Source: Candidatus Contubernalis alkalaceticus (GTDB lineage Bacteria; Bacillota; Dethiobacteria; SKNC01). From it: DNA of 64,000 nucleotides. The notes beneath the pieces are model-generated. The model did no database searches, had not been told where the DNA came from, and was given only the letters and a program-made list of their open reading frames with translations. The DNA lies in assembly GCF_022558445.1 (NCBI RefSeq), contig NZ_CP054699.1:1320001-1384000 (forward strand). The letters run 5' to 3'. The number at the start of each line of letters is the position of its first letter. Positions within the stretch are counted from its first letter, which is position 1. Shown here one piece after another: positions 1 to 7,772 of this stretch. Both the position numbers and the translations under genes were made by a program.

Positions 1-1
1 A

Positions 2-145
2 GATGAAGCCCGAAGCATGGGAATGGTCTATCCCCATGAGATTTTAATCCTCAATGAAGGAGAAAAATTGGAGACAAAGGACAAAAATCATTTTACAGAA
101 GATGAGGTTACAGATATTCCATTGGAAGAAACAGGGGAGAACTGA
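2..145 (+). CDS. C-terminal end of an unidentified protein, possibly FtsL/DivIC-like
   Basis: An open frame enters from the left edge and stops with TGA at 143-145, leaving 47 residues. The visible tail includes ARSMGMVYPHEILIL followed by a charged, acidic end. The pattern AR-x2-GMVYP-x-E recalls the C-terminal part of septum-formation initiator proteins of the FtsL/DivIC type, but the fragment is too short to be sure and its flagellar neighbour does not help. It ends 38 bases before the flgF-like gene, so it may belong to the same transcript. The start lies outside the window. Confidence 0.5.
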   Translation, partial: DEARSMGMVYPHEILILNEGEKLETKDKNHFTEDEVTDIPLEETGEN

Positions 146-183
146 TATAATCTTAGTAATCTCTAATGGGAGGTGAGACAAAA

Positions 184-993
184 ATGATAAGAGGCATTTA
201 TACAGCAGCCAGAGGCATGGCTGTGGAGTTAAAGAAGCAGGAAATATTATCAAATAACCTGGCAAATAGCAATACAGTGGGGTATAAAGAGGATATTGCT
301 TTGGTGCACAGTTTTCCGGAGCTTCTAACCTTAAGGACAGAAAAAGGTCACGCAGCAGTTATAGGGGTCAGTGGACAAGGGGCTTTGTTAAGTGATATTA
401 TTACCCGCCACTTATCGGGGTCTTTGGAGGAAACAGGAAGATCTTTTGATTTGGCCATTGTTGGAAACGGTTTTTATCCTGTTGAAGGTGAAGCCGGGCA
501 GGCAGAAGGGACTGCATTCTTTATGGTGGCAGCTCCCCAAGGGTTAAGGTATACTCGAGACGGCAGTTTTTCTTTAGACAGGGAAGGTTTTCTGGTTACC
601 AGCGATGGTTACTATGTTTTAGGGATTGACAATGAGCCTCTGCAGATAAATACGGACAAGGTGTATATAGATGCTGCCGGTATAATCTGGTTGGAGGATG
701 AACAGGGGGTGGAGGAAGCCGGTCAGCTGGCAATTGCTGTTTTTGCCCTGGAAGACCTGCAGGGTTTGGAAAAACGGGGACAGAACCTTTTTGAGGCTGT
801 GGAAGTAAACCCAATGCCGCAGGGATTGGCGGAAGTCAGGCAGGGGGTGTTGGAGCAGTCCAATGTTAACGTTCTTACAGAAATGATAAATGTAATTGCC
901 GGACTGCGTACCTACGAAGCAAATCAGAAGGCACTGCAGGCTCAGGATGAAATGCTGGGGAAGAGTGTTAATGAGGTAGGCAATCTAAGGTAA
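184..993 (+). CDS. flhO: Flagellar rod/hook-type protein, FlgF/FlhO-like
   Basis: A 269-residue axial flagellar protein, expected to assemble into the rod/hook-basal body outside the membrane after export by the flagellar type III system. The N-terminus has the family signature (GIYTAARGMAVELKKQEI, then NNLANSNTVGYK). The C-terminus has the matching amphipathic segment (LEQSNVNVLTEMINVI, then LRTYEANQKALQAQDEML), which packs against the N-terminus in the coiled-coil core. An in-frame ATG at 166 is rejected because the ribosome-binding site GGAGGTGAG (170-178) fits the ATG at 184. It lies 12 bases before a second protein of the same family, like flhO-flhP in B. subtilis. FlgF is the alternative name. 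Confidence 0.88.
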   Translation: MIRGIYTAARGMAVELKKQEILSNNLANSNTVGYKEDIALVHSFPELLTLRTEKGHAAVIGVSGQGALLSDIITRHLSGSLEETGRSFDLAIVGNGFYPVEGEAGQAEGTAFFMVAAPQGLRYTRDGSFSLDREGFLVTSDGYYVLGIDNEPLQINTDKVYIDAAGIIWLEDEQGVEEAGQLAIAVFALEDLQGLEKRGQNLFEAVEVNPMPQGLAEVRQGVLEQSNVNVLTEMINVIAGLRTYEANQKALQAQDEMLGKSVNEVGNLR

Positions 994-1005
994 AGGAGGA
1001 TGGCT

Positions 1006-1791
1006 ATGATATATAATTTGTGGAGCGGTGCATCAGGGCTGTTAGCCCAGTCACTTAAAATAGACACCATTGCCAACAATATTGCTAACGTAAATACAGA
1101 AGGCTTTAAGAAGAAGGATGCAACCTTTCAGGATTTGTATTATAAAAATATACTGGGCCCGGGCAAACCGGTTATACCTGGGGAACATACAGGGTTATTT
1201 GTTGGAACGGGGGTAAAAGTCTCGGCTACCAGAACCTCTTTCGCTCAGGGAATAATTAGAGAAACCAGGAGTGATCTGGATTTTGCTATAGATGGAGACG
1301 GTTTTTTTCGGGTAAGGCTTCCTGACGGCAGTGAAGCATTTACTAGAAATGGAAACTTTTATAGGGACGGGGCAGGCAATCTGGTAACTGCTCAAGGTTA
1401 TCTGGTAGAACTGCTGCCGGAGAATTTGCGGGGGATAGAAGGAACTACTTTTATAGTAGATGAAAAAGGTCATATAATGGTTATGGACGACCAGGGGGAA
1501 ATAATCGAAGAAGGCCGGGTAGTAGTATATCGCTTTAATAACCCTGCCGGTTTAGAAGCACAGGGTGATAACCTTTGGGCAGCCACAGGCAACTCCGGGG
1601 AACCGGAAGCTGGATTTCCAGGAGAAGAGGGTTTTGGTTTTATCCGGCAGCAGCATCTAGAAAGTTCAAATGTTAGTCTTATAGAGGAAATGACCCGACT
1701 TATCATGGCCCAGAGGGCTTTTGAGGTGAGCTCCCGTTCTATCCTGACTGCAGATGAGATGTGGGGAATGGCGAATCAACTCCGCAGATAG
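1006..1791 (+). CDS. flhP: Flagellar distal rod/hook-type protein, FlgG/FlhP-like
   Basis: A 261-residue paralogue of the preceding gene. Its N-terminus holds NLWSGASGLLAQ and NNIANVNTEGFKK. The C-terminus holds HLESSNVSLIEEMTRLI and MAQRAFEVSSRSILTADEM, which is closer to FlgG than to FlgF. Two in-frame ATGs exist (1000 and 1006). The AAAGGAGG at 993-999 touches the first but sits 6-7 bases before the second, so 1006 is preferred. Together with the upstream gene it should form the distal rod/hook part of the flagellum. Assignment to flhP rather than flgG rests on gene pairing and is less certain than the family. Confidence 0.88.
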   Translation: MIYNLWSGASGLLAQSLKIDTIANNIANVNTEGFKKKDATFQDLYYKNILGPGKPVIPGEHTGLFVGTGVKVSATRTSFAQGIIRETRSDLDFAIDGDGFFRVRLPDGSEAFTRNGNFYRDGAGNLVTAQGYLVELLPENLRGIEGTTFIVDEKGHIMVMDDQGEIIEEGRVVVYRFNNPAGLEAQGDNLWAATGNSGEPEAGFPGEEGFGFIRQQHLESSNVSLIEEMTRLIMAQRAFEVSSRSILTADEMWGMANQLRR

Positions 1792-1844
1792 AGAGGATTT
1801 TTTGGGGCTATAAAATATCAGCAATAAAGAGAGGGGCTGATCCG

Positions 1845-2129
1845 GTGATTGTAGATAATATGATGAATGCAAATTTGCTGCAGGTGGCAGACACAAATAA
1901 AAGCAGCGACAGTACCAGTGAGGATAAAGAGCTAAAAAAAGTAAGCCAGGAGTTTGCGGCTATCCTTTATGAAAAAATGTTAAGCAGCATATCTAAGGCA
2001 GTCTTAACCGAAAAGTGCCCCGAGGAAGACATGTGGTGGGAGCATATGCTGTGGCAAATATCAACGGAAGCAGCCAAATCACCTGCTTCTCCCCTGGCTG
2101 TTGAAATTTACAATCAATTAAAGAAATAA
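1845..2129 (+). CDS. flgJ: FlgJ-like rod-binding domain protein
   Basis: A small protein of about 94 residues matching the N-terminal rod-binding domain of FlgJ, which acts as a scaffold or cap during flagellar rod assembly. The recognisable core is SQEFAAILYEKMLSSI followed by a conserved C-terminal helix region (WWEHMLWQISTEAAKS). It has no muramidase domain, as is usual for single-domain FlgJ in Firmicutes, so another enzyme must open the peptidoglycan. The longest frame starts at 1761 inside flhP, but GAGGGG at 1831-1836 points to the GTG at 1845. ATGs at 1860 and 1863 are alternatives. It follows flhP at 53 bases and completes a rod mini-operon. Confidence 0.72.
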   Translation: MIVDNMMNANLLQVADTNKSSDSTSEDKELKKVSQEFAAILYEKMLSSISKAVLTEKCPEEDMWWEHMLWQISTEAAKSPASPLAVEIYNQLKK

Positions 2130-2151
2130 AACAAAACAATAGAACCATCAC

Positions 2152-3921
2152 TTAAAAATTGTCTACCTTTGCGGTGGAACTTATCTTGTCAAAGAAAACC
2201 TTTACCCTGCTCTTGGGGGAGGTGAACTTGTAGGAGGATTTTCCTGCTTGAACAATGGTATTTTCAAAGACTTTATTCATGTAAACTGTTTTATTTTCGG
2301 GGATTATAACCGTAGTTTCAATGGCAGCATCAGAACCAATCTTATTAATTCGAACATCATTTTTTGCTGTAATTGTCCCCCCTCTAATCACTCCCTTAAC
2401 TTCAACGGTGTCTTGGGAAATAATGTCAGTGTGATAGCAGCCCTGCCCTTCTACGGTGATGCTGCCGCTGGCTTCTAAAATGGAATTTAACGCGTAAATA
2501 ATAGTAATACTGCTTTTTTCCTGGGGTTGTTCTTGAAAAAGTTCTTTTAATGCTCTTGTTATTTGCAGTAGTTCTACAGTTTTTGTTAATTCCTGGTACG
2601 GTAGGGGATTGAAATCCCCAATGGTTTTATTTAAGAGTTTAACAGACTGCACCATTTCTTCGGGGAAGTCACCTTTTAATTCAATTTTTAACATTTCATG
2701 TAGTTCTTTAAGCTGTTTTGGAAACGTGGTAAATTTTTTTTCTACCAACAGGTCTAAAATAAAGCCAAATCGGGCTTTTTTAAATTCAGGCCTGGTGATG
2801 ATTTGTTTATAAGATTTTAATATGTTTAACAAGGCTTTTTCAAATTCCAGGAGGTAAGGAGAAACTTTTAAGACAAAGGATTGTTTGGCTCCAGCTTCTA
2901 TTCTGCTGTTAATTACATTTTTAAAAATAGTAATAGATCCGCCGGCTCGGATATTTGCCCCGTTAACACCACCATAAATTTGCAGACTCCCTCCTGCCAG
3001 CACTTCCATGGATTCCTGAACCTTGCCGTTTATCTGAACATCTCCACGGAAGCGGACATGACCGGAACTTAAAGCGACATCCTCCTGCACTATATAAAGG
3101 GGCAGTACTTTAATCTTATAATAACCCGGCCCTTTTTCTACTCGAGGCCTTCCTATATCTTTGGCATAAACCTTAAGCTGGTCTTCATCCAGGTAAATGT
3201 TTGAGGCGGCTAAAAACTTAAAATCTTTAGGTGGCAGGAAAGGGATCTCTTTGCCGGTGACCGACATTCCGGGTGTTCCTTCCTTTGCTGGAATCTTTTC
3301 AGCAAGGAGAAAATCTTTTTCTACAGAGAAGATATCGCCTTTTTCCCGGTAGTCTATGTTATTAAGAGATTCTTCATCGAAGGTAACGGCGCTATTTTCT
3401 GTGAAGAAAAATTGTATTTTAGCATCTTTGCCATTAATTGGGGGTACCCCCTGGGCAATTATTATCCCTTCTGCGTTCATGGAGAAAATGGCTTTTCTTA
3501 AAACATCTTCATCTATGCCATAGATAATTTGGTTTTCTTTCAGCAGGCTTTTTACAGTATCTAAATCTGCAGCAGGTTCTTTTATAATGGTCCGTTCTGC
3601 TGCAGGTTTTAGGATAAATTCTTCTTTTGAATCCCGGGCATAAAAGCGGGCTTTTAGAACAGGTTTAAGATGGAGTATAGCTGTTAAGCCATCAGGGCTA
3701 ATTTCTACCGTTATTTTTCCGTTTTCCAAGATTTCTTCCCTATCAGTAATAATTATTTCATCCTCCGTGGTAACAGGAGTGGGGGAGTTAATCTCTTGGT
3801 TATTAACCAGTATAATTAAGCCATCAGCGGGCATTATCTGAGGGTGCTGTCCCTGGCCTTGGGGAGGCGAAACTATTACTTTTTGGTCAACTATTTTTAT
3901 GGTGCCATTTTCACCTTCCAT
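2152..3921 (-). CDS. fapA: FapA/DUF342 family protein
   Basis: A 589-residue protein of the DUF342 (flagellar assembly protein A) family. The middle and C-terminal parts carry the typical glycine- and valine-rich beta-helix turns (VRFRGDVQINGKV, EVLAGGSLQIYGGVNGANI, EVKGVIRGGTITAKNDV). In this family the beta-helix is a likely polymerising or scaffolding surface. FapA has been linked to polar flagellar assembly in Vibrio, and its role in Firmicutes is not settled. It reads against the flagellar genes on both sides, converging with flgJ and diverging from fliM. The start ATG at 3921 follows AAAGGAGT. A charged helical insertion lies between the two beta-helix parts, around residues 350-460. 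Confidence 0.8.
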   Translation of the reverse strand: MEGENGTIKIVDQKVIVSPPQGQGQHPQIMPADGLIILVNNQEINSPTPVTTEDEIIITDREEILENGKITVEISPDGLTAILHLKPVLKARFYARDSKEEFILKPAAERTIIKEPAADLDTVKSLLKENQIIYGIDEDVLRKAIFSMNAEGIIIAQGVPPINGKDAKIQFFFTENSAVTFDEESLNNIDYREKGDIFSVEKDFLLAEKIPAKEGTPGMSVTGKEIPFLPPKDFKFLAASNIYLDEDQLKVYAKDIGRPRVEKGPGYYKIKVLPLYIVQEDVALSSGHVRFRGDVQINGKVQESMEVLAGGSLQIYGGVNGANIRAGGSITIFKNVINSRIEAGAKQSFVLKVSPYLLEFEKALLNILKSYKQIITRPEFKKARFGFILDLLVEKKFTTFPKQLKELHEMLKIELKGDFPEEMVQSVKLLNKTIGDFNPLPYQELTKTVELLQITRALKELFQEQPQEKSSITIIYALNSILEASGSITVEGQGCYHTDIISQDTVEVKGVIRGGTITAKNDVRINKIGSDAAIETTVIIPENKTVYMNKVFENTIVQAGKSSYKFTSPKSRVKVFFDKISSTAKVDNF

Positions 3922-4070
3922 ATTATCTTACTCCTTTATATGTGGGATGAAAAAAATCGTAAACGGTTGTTGGTAGATTCGCTTTAGGTTATGAATTATC
4001 CTCTATTTTCTCCAAAATAATAGCATTTGCCTAAAAGATGTTATTATTTTTACAGGAAAGAAACGAGAAT

Positions 4071-4077
4071 TGTCGAA
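4071..4077 (+). promoter_or_regulatory. Possible Spo0A box upstream of fliM
   Basis: The heptamer TGTCGAA matches the core Spo0A-binding box. It lies 34 bases before the fliM start, in the fapA-fliM divergent region. The same heptamer occurs before the FliY-like gene (5568-5574), nuoE (38568-38574) and dprA (56100-56106). A seven-base match occurs by chance several times in 64 kb, so this is only a candidate site. Confidence 0.25.
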
Positions 4078-4110
4078 TATATATTTTTTAAGGAAGGAGG
4101 TTAAAAGAAG

Positions 4111-5118
4111 TTGGATAAAGACATTCTGTCTCAATCAGAAATAGATTCTTTAATTAGTGCCCTGCATACCGGAGATCTGCCAGATGACCAAACCACAAAA
4201 GTAGAAGTTCAACCAGGAGATGCAGTACTTTATGACTTTCGTAAGCCTAACAAGTTTTCTAAAGAACATATCAGGACATTAAAAATAGTACATGAAAATT
4301 TTGCCCGGGTTATATCCAATTTTCTTTCCGCTTATCTGCGGCTGCCTGTGATGATAAAACTAGTATCTATCGGACAGGTTAGTTATGAGGAGTTTATATT
4401 CAACCTTCCCTTACCCACATTAATGACTGTTTTTCGTCTTTCCGACCGAATGGGCAGTGCCATGTTGGAAACTAATCCTTACTTTATGTTTCCTATCATT
4501 GATATACTCTTTGGTGGTGAAGGAAATGTTTTAAAAAAAGCAAGGGAACTTACGGAAATAGAATTAAGTGTCATGAAAAGGGTTAACAGCAAGATTTTAG
4601 ATAATCTAAGCTATGCATGGAAAGATATTACGCCTATTTCTCCTGAAATTGAGGGTTTGGATGTCAACCCTCAGTTTAATCAGATGGTTGCCTCCAATGA
4701 AACTGTAGTTTTGCTGACCTTCTCCACAGATATTGGCAGCATTGATGGTTTTCTAAATATCTGTTTTCCCTATTTAACTTTGGAAAAAGTTTTAACCAAG
4801 CTCTCGGCTCAATCCTGGTTTTCCGGCAAGTCTAAATTTCGGGAAAAGTCTTCTCAAGATGAAGAAAGAGTTTCAAAAAAGCTGAAAGAGGCAGAGGTGG
4901 AAATGGTGGCGCTGCTGGGAAAGGCAACCATTACAGTCCAAGACTTTTTAAACTTTGAAAAAGGTGATGTTATCCGGTTAGATCGAAGGATAAATGAACC
5001 GGTAGACTTATATATAGAAAAAGAACCTGTTTTTAAAGCCAGCCTGGGAGTTATTGGGGAGAAAATGGGGTGTGTAATTAATGATGTCAGGTCACAGGGG
5101 GGGAAATCTGGTGGATGA
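4111..5118 (+). CDS. fliM: Flagellar motor switch protein FliM
   Basis: A 335-residue switch protein of the cytoplasmic C-ring. The first residues contain LSQSEIDSLI, the FliM peptide that binds phosphorylated CheY. The middle domain (about 50-250) is the CheC-like FliM fold, and the C-terminal 75 residues form the SpoA/FliN-like domain (LGKATITVQDFLNFEKGDVI and DLYIEKEPVF). A TTG start at 4111 is supported by AAGGAGG at 4093-4099. The end overlaps the start of fliN by 8 bases, implying translational coupling. Length and domain order are normal for the family. Confidence 0.95.
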   Translation: MDKDILSQSEIDSLISALHTGDLPDDQTTKVEVQPGDAVLYDFRKPNKFSKEHIRTLKIVHENFARVISNFLSAYLRLPVMIKLVSIGQVSYEEFIFNLPLPTLMTVFRLSDRMGSAMLETNPYFMFPIIDILFGGEGNVLKKARELTEIELSVMKRVNSKILDNLSYAWKDITPISPEIEGLDVNPQFNQMVASNETVVLLTFSTDIGSIDGFLNICFPYLTLEKVLTKLSAQSWFSGKSKFREKSSQDEERVSKKLKEAEVEMVALLGKATITVQDFLNFEKGDVIRLDRRINEPVDLYIEKEPVFKASLGVIGEKMGCVINDVRSQGGKSGG

Positions 5119-5488
5119 TTTTTTAGGTCAGGAAGAAATTGATGCATTGTTGAAGGAAGGCTTAAAAGAAGCAGAAGTGAAAGCTGCTCCTTCCTCTTCA
5201 GATTATCATCATAATACAACATTAGATCAGAGGAAGCTGGATCTAATTTTAGAGATTCCCGTGAAAGGAAGAGTGGTTCTGGCAAAGACTCGGAGAAGCC
5301 TATCGGAGCTTTTGGAGCTGCAGTTGGGGAAGATTGTAGAGACTGAGAAAAATATTTCAGAGCTGGTGGATTTTTGTATTAACGATAAAATTGTGGCCCG
5401 GGGTGAAATTGTAGTGGTAGATGAGAGCTTTGGACTTCGTATTAAACACATTCTAACACCGGAAGATAGAATTCAAAAATTAAAATAA
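5111..5488 (+). CDS. fliN: FliN-type switch protein carrying a CheY-binding EID peptide
   Basis: About 125 residues. The C-terminal 75 residues are a SpoA/FliN domain (LDLILEIPVKGRVVLAKTRRSL, GEIVVVDESFGLRI) that would form the base of the C-ring and contact the export apparatus. Unusually for FliN, the N-terminus reads DDFLGQEEIDALLKEG, the same CheY-binding motif found at the start of FliM and of B. subtilis FliY, joined by a short flexible linker. The GTG at 5111 is preferred over the longer frame at 5081; it has a G-rich ribosome site and overlaps the fliM stop. The stop codon lies inside a terminator hairpin. Confidence 0.9.
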   Translation: MDDFLGQEEIDALLKEGLKEAEVKAAPSSSDYHHNTTLDQRKLDLILEIPVKGRVVLAKTRRSLSELLELQLGKIVETEKNISELVDFCINDKIVARGEIVVVDESFGLRIKHILTPEDRIQKLK

Positions 5489-5509
5489 GCCCATAAGGGC
5501 TTATTTTAA
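5480..5509 (+). terminator. Terminator after fliM-fliN
   Basis: A perfect 13-bp stem (5480-5492 with 5497-5509) closes a four-base loop. The right arm is T-rich and a short T run follows. It overlaps the fliN stop codon and separates fliM-fliN from the FliY-che operon, which therefore probably has its own promoter between 5510 and 5600. Confidence 0.8.
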
Positions 5510-5606
5510 TTTTAGGGAGAAATATTGTGAAATTTGTAGTACATTGCAGCAGGGAATGAGAAAATAATGTCGAAAATACCTTTATTAGGAAAGGTAGGAA
5601 AGGTAT

Positions 5607-7223
5607 ATGAGTATTTCTTTAGAAGATATGCAGCAGGAAGCGTTAAAGGAACTGAGCAATATTGCTTTTGGGGCAGGGGGTACTGCCCTATCTCAATTAT
5701 TGGGGCGTAGTGCCAATATTACTATGCCTTCCCTGCAGGTTGTTGAAGCAGGGGAGCTGTCTTCTTTTTTTGCTGTTTCTGATGTTTTGGTTAAGATGGG
5801 GTATAGCGATGGTCTTTCAGGAAAGAGTCTTATTATTTTTCCCAGGGACTATGCGGTGTTTATTGGACAAATTATGATGATGCAGGAGTCATCTTTGGAA
5901 TCAGAATTGTCGGAGATGCATTTAAGTGCTCTAACCGAAGCTCTAAATCAGGTTTTGGGGGCTGGGGCTACGGCCATGTCAGAAATGCTAAACCGTAATG
6001 TAGGCCTTGTTTCTCCTCAGGTGGAGCATAGACTTTTAACCCAGGAGGATTTTCAGGAATTGATAGGGGAAGAGGGGGCAGTTCTCCAGGTAACTTTTCA
6101 GATGGTAGTGGAGGGTTTACCCGAGGGGCGTCTGGTGCAGTTTTGGTCGTTAAAGTTGGCCTCTGAGATGGCTTCTTGCCTTTTGGGAGATATGTTTCCA
6201 GAGCCAGAAGAAAAGTCACAGCCTTCTATTGACAATCCTCTAGATAACTTTAATGATATGGAAAAGGAAACCCTTAAGGAAATCGGCAACATTTCTTTGG
6301 GTTCTTCTGCTACCACTTTATCTCAGCTGGTATCCCGGCGGATTAATATTACTGCTCCAAAGCTTAGCTATACAAGCGTAGAAGATATAAAACACAGATA
6401 CCCGGCACCTTGTGTTATTGTGGAAGTATCTTACTCAGAAGGGCTTATAGGAAAAAATGTGTTAATTATTAATGCCCAAGATGCTGTCATAATTGCTCAG
6501 TTGATGATGATGCAGGAGCCTGATGGAAAAGGGGAGATAGATGAAATAAGTATCAGTGCCGTCAGCGAGGCTATGAACCAAATGATGGGGGCTTCAGCTA
6601 CAGCCATGTCTGATCTATTTAACAGAATGATTAACATTTCACCTCCCCGACTGGAGTATAAAGAAATAGATACAAGCACAGATAGAGAAGGAGGCATCTT
6701 TGATATAGAGGAAGGGCTTATTCAGATTGCCTTTAAAATTGAAGTTGAGGGTTTAATAGATAGTGAAATACTCCAGTTAATACCCTTGGATTTTGCAAAA
6801 GATATGACTTCATACCTTTTAGGGGGCTATAAGAATGGGGAAGAGATGTCTCCTTCAAAGGAGTCAGAAAGGGAAAAGGAGGTTTTAGGGGTAGAAGGAG
6901 AAAAAGAAGAATCATCCGGGGAGGATTCAATTGTAACGTCATATCCCTCTGATGTAGGTAATATTTACAGTCCGTTGGAAATGGAAGGGTTAGAGTTAGT
7001 TAAAGATATTACCATTGAACTTCAAGGGATTGTTGGTAAGGTAAAAGTTCCTTTGAGGGAGATATTAAAGCTGGGCAAAGGCTCCGTGATGGAGTTTGAT
7101 AGTTATGCTGGGGAACCTATTGATATTTATGCCAATGGTAAGCTGATAGCTCGGGCAGACATTGTAGCGGTTAGCGATTTCTATGGTATACGGCTGCGGG
7201 AAATCATTACTAAGCAGCATTAA
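5607..7223 (+). CDS. fliY: FliY-like switch phosphatase with two CheC units and a FliN domain
   Basis: A 538-residue protein. Residues 1-200 and 215-410 are two CheC-type units, followed by an acidic linker (about 410-455) and a C-terminal SpoA/FliN domain (about 460-538). Each CheC unit has two E-x2-N phosphatase centres: E15/N18, E111/N114, E225/N228 and E321/N324. All four are intact and each is followed by a proline at the expected distance. B. subtilis FliY has one CheC unit, about 380 residues, and an N-terminal CheY-binding peptide; that peptide is absent here. Expected activity is dephosphorylation of CheY-P at the motor. ATG 5607 follows an AGGAAAGGT site. It heads the cheW-R operon. 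Confidence 0.88.
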   Translation: MSISLEDMQQEALKELSNIAFGAGGTALSQLLGRSANITMPSLQVVEAGELSSFFAVSDVLVKMGYSDGLSGKSLIIFPRDYAVFIGQIMMMQESSLESELSEMHLSALTEALNQVLGAGATAMSEMLNRNVGLVSPQVEHRLLTQEDFQELIGEEGAVLQVTFQMVVEGLPEGRLVQFWSLKLASEMASCLLGDMFPEPEEKSQPSIDNPLDNFNDMEKETLKEIGNISLGSSATTLSQLVSRRINITAPKLSYTSVEDIKHRYPAPCVIVEVSYSEGLIGKNVLIINAQDAVIIAQLMMMQEPDGKGEIDEISISAVSEAMNQMMGASATAMSDLFNRMINISPPRLEYKEIDTSTDREGGIFDIEEGLIQIAFKIEVEGLIDSEILQLIPLDFAKDMTSYLLGGYKNGEEMSPSKESEREKEVLGVEGEKEESSGEDSIVTSYPSDVGNIYSPLEMEGLELVKDITIELQGIVGKVKVPLREILKLGKGSVMEFDSYAGEPIDIYANGKLIARADIVAVSDFYGIRLREIITKQH

Positions 7224-7248
7224 GATAATATTAAAGAGGTGAGAAAAG

Positions 7249-7758
7249 ATGGCTGATGAAGGAATCAGCAGGGAAATACAAGTGGTAGCTTTCTGTCTGG
7301 AGGATGAAGAGTTTGCTATTGATATTCAACAGCTCCGGGAGGTACTCAAGTACACAGATATTACTCCTCTGCCTCAAACCTCCCAGTTTATTGAAGGAGT
7401 AATTAATTTAAGGGGTGAGGTAATCCCTGTCATTGATCTGAGAAAGCGTTTTGGCCTTGATTCAGGAGAACAGGACAGTCATACTAGGATAATAATTGTG
7501 GAAATAAGAGAAGACCTCATAGGCTTGATTGTTGATCAAGTTTCTGAAGTGCTGCACTTAACTGGAGAGCAAATCGAACCACCTCCCAGCAGTGTGTCCG
7601 GTTGTATCATCGATTTTATTCAGGGTATCGGCAAAATAGCAGAACGCTTGATTATAATTTTAAAACCTGAGAAGATAATTTCTTCCCAGGAAAGAGTTCC
7701 ATTAGATCAAATTATTATTGAAGATATTAAAAAACAAGTTGTGACACAGCAAGTGTAA
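7249..7758 (+). CDS. cheW: Chemotaxis coupling protein CheW
   Basis: A 169-residue single-domain CheW that links receptors to CheA in the chemoreceptor array. Visible family features are the N-terminal beta strands (VVAFCLEDEEFAIDIQQLREVL), the conserved VINLRGEVIPVIDLRKRFGL segment and the LIGLIVDQVSEVLHL strand. It starts at ATG 7249 behind AGAGGTGAG, 25 bases after the FliY-like gene and 14 bases before cheA. Confidence 0.95.
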   Translation: MADEGISREIQVVAFCLEDEEFAIDIQQLREVLKYTDITPLPQTSQFIEGVINLRGEVIPVIDLRKRFGLDSGEQDSHTRIIIVEIREDLIGLIVDQVSEVLHLTGEQIEPPPSSVSGCIIDFIQGIGKIAERLIIILKPEKIISSQERVPLDQIIIEDIKKQVVTQQV

Positions 7759-7772
7759 GGGAGAGTGGGCGT

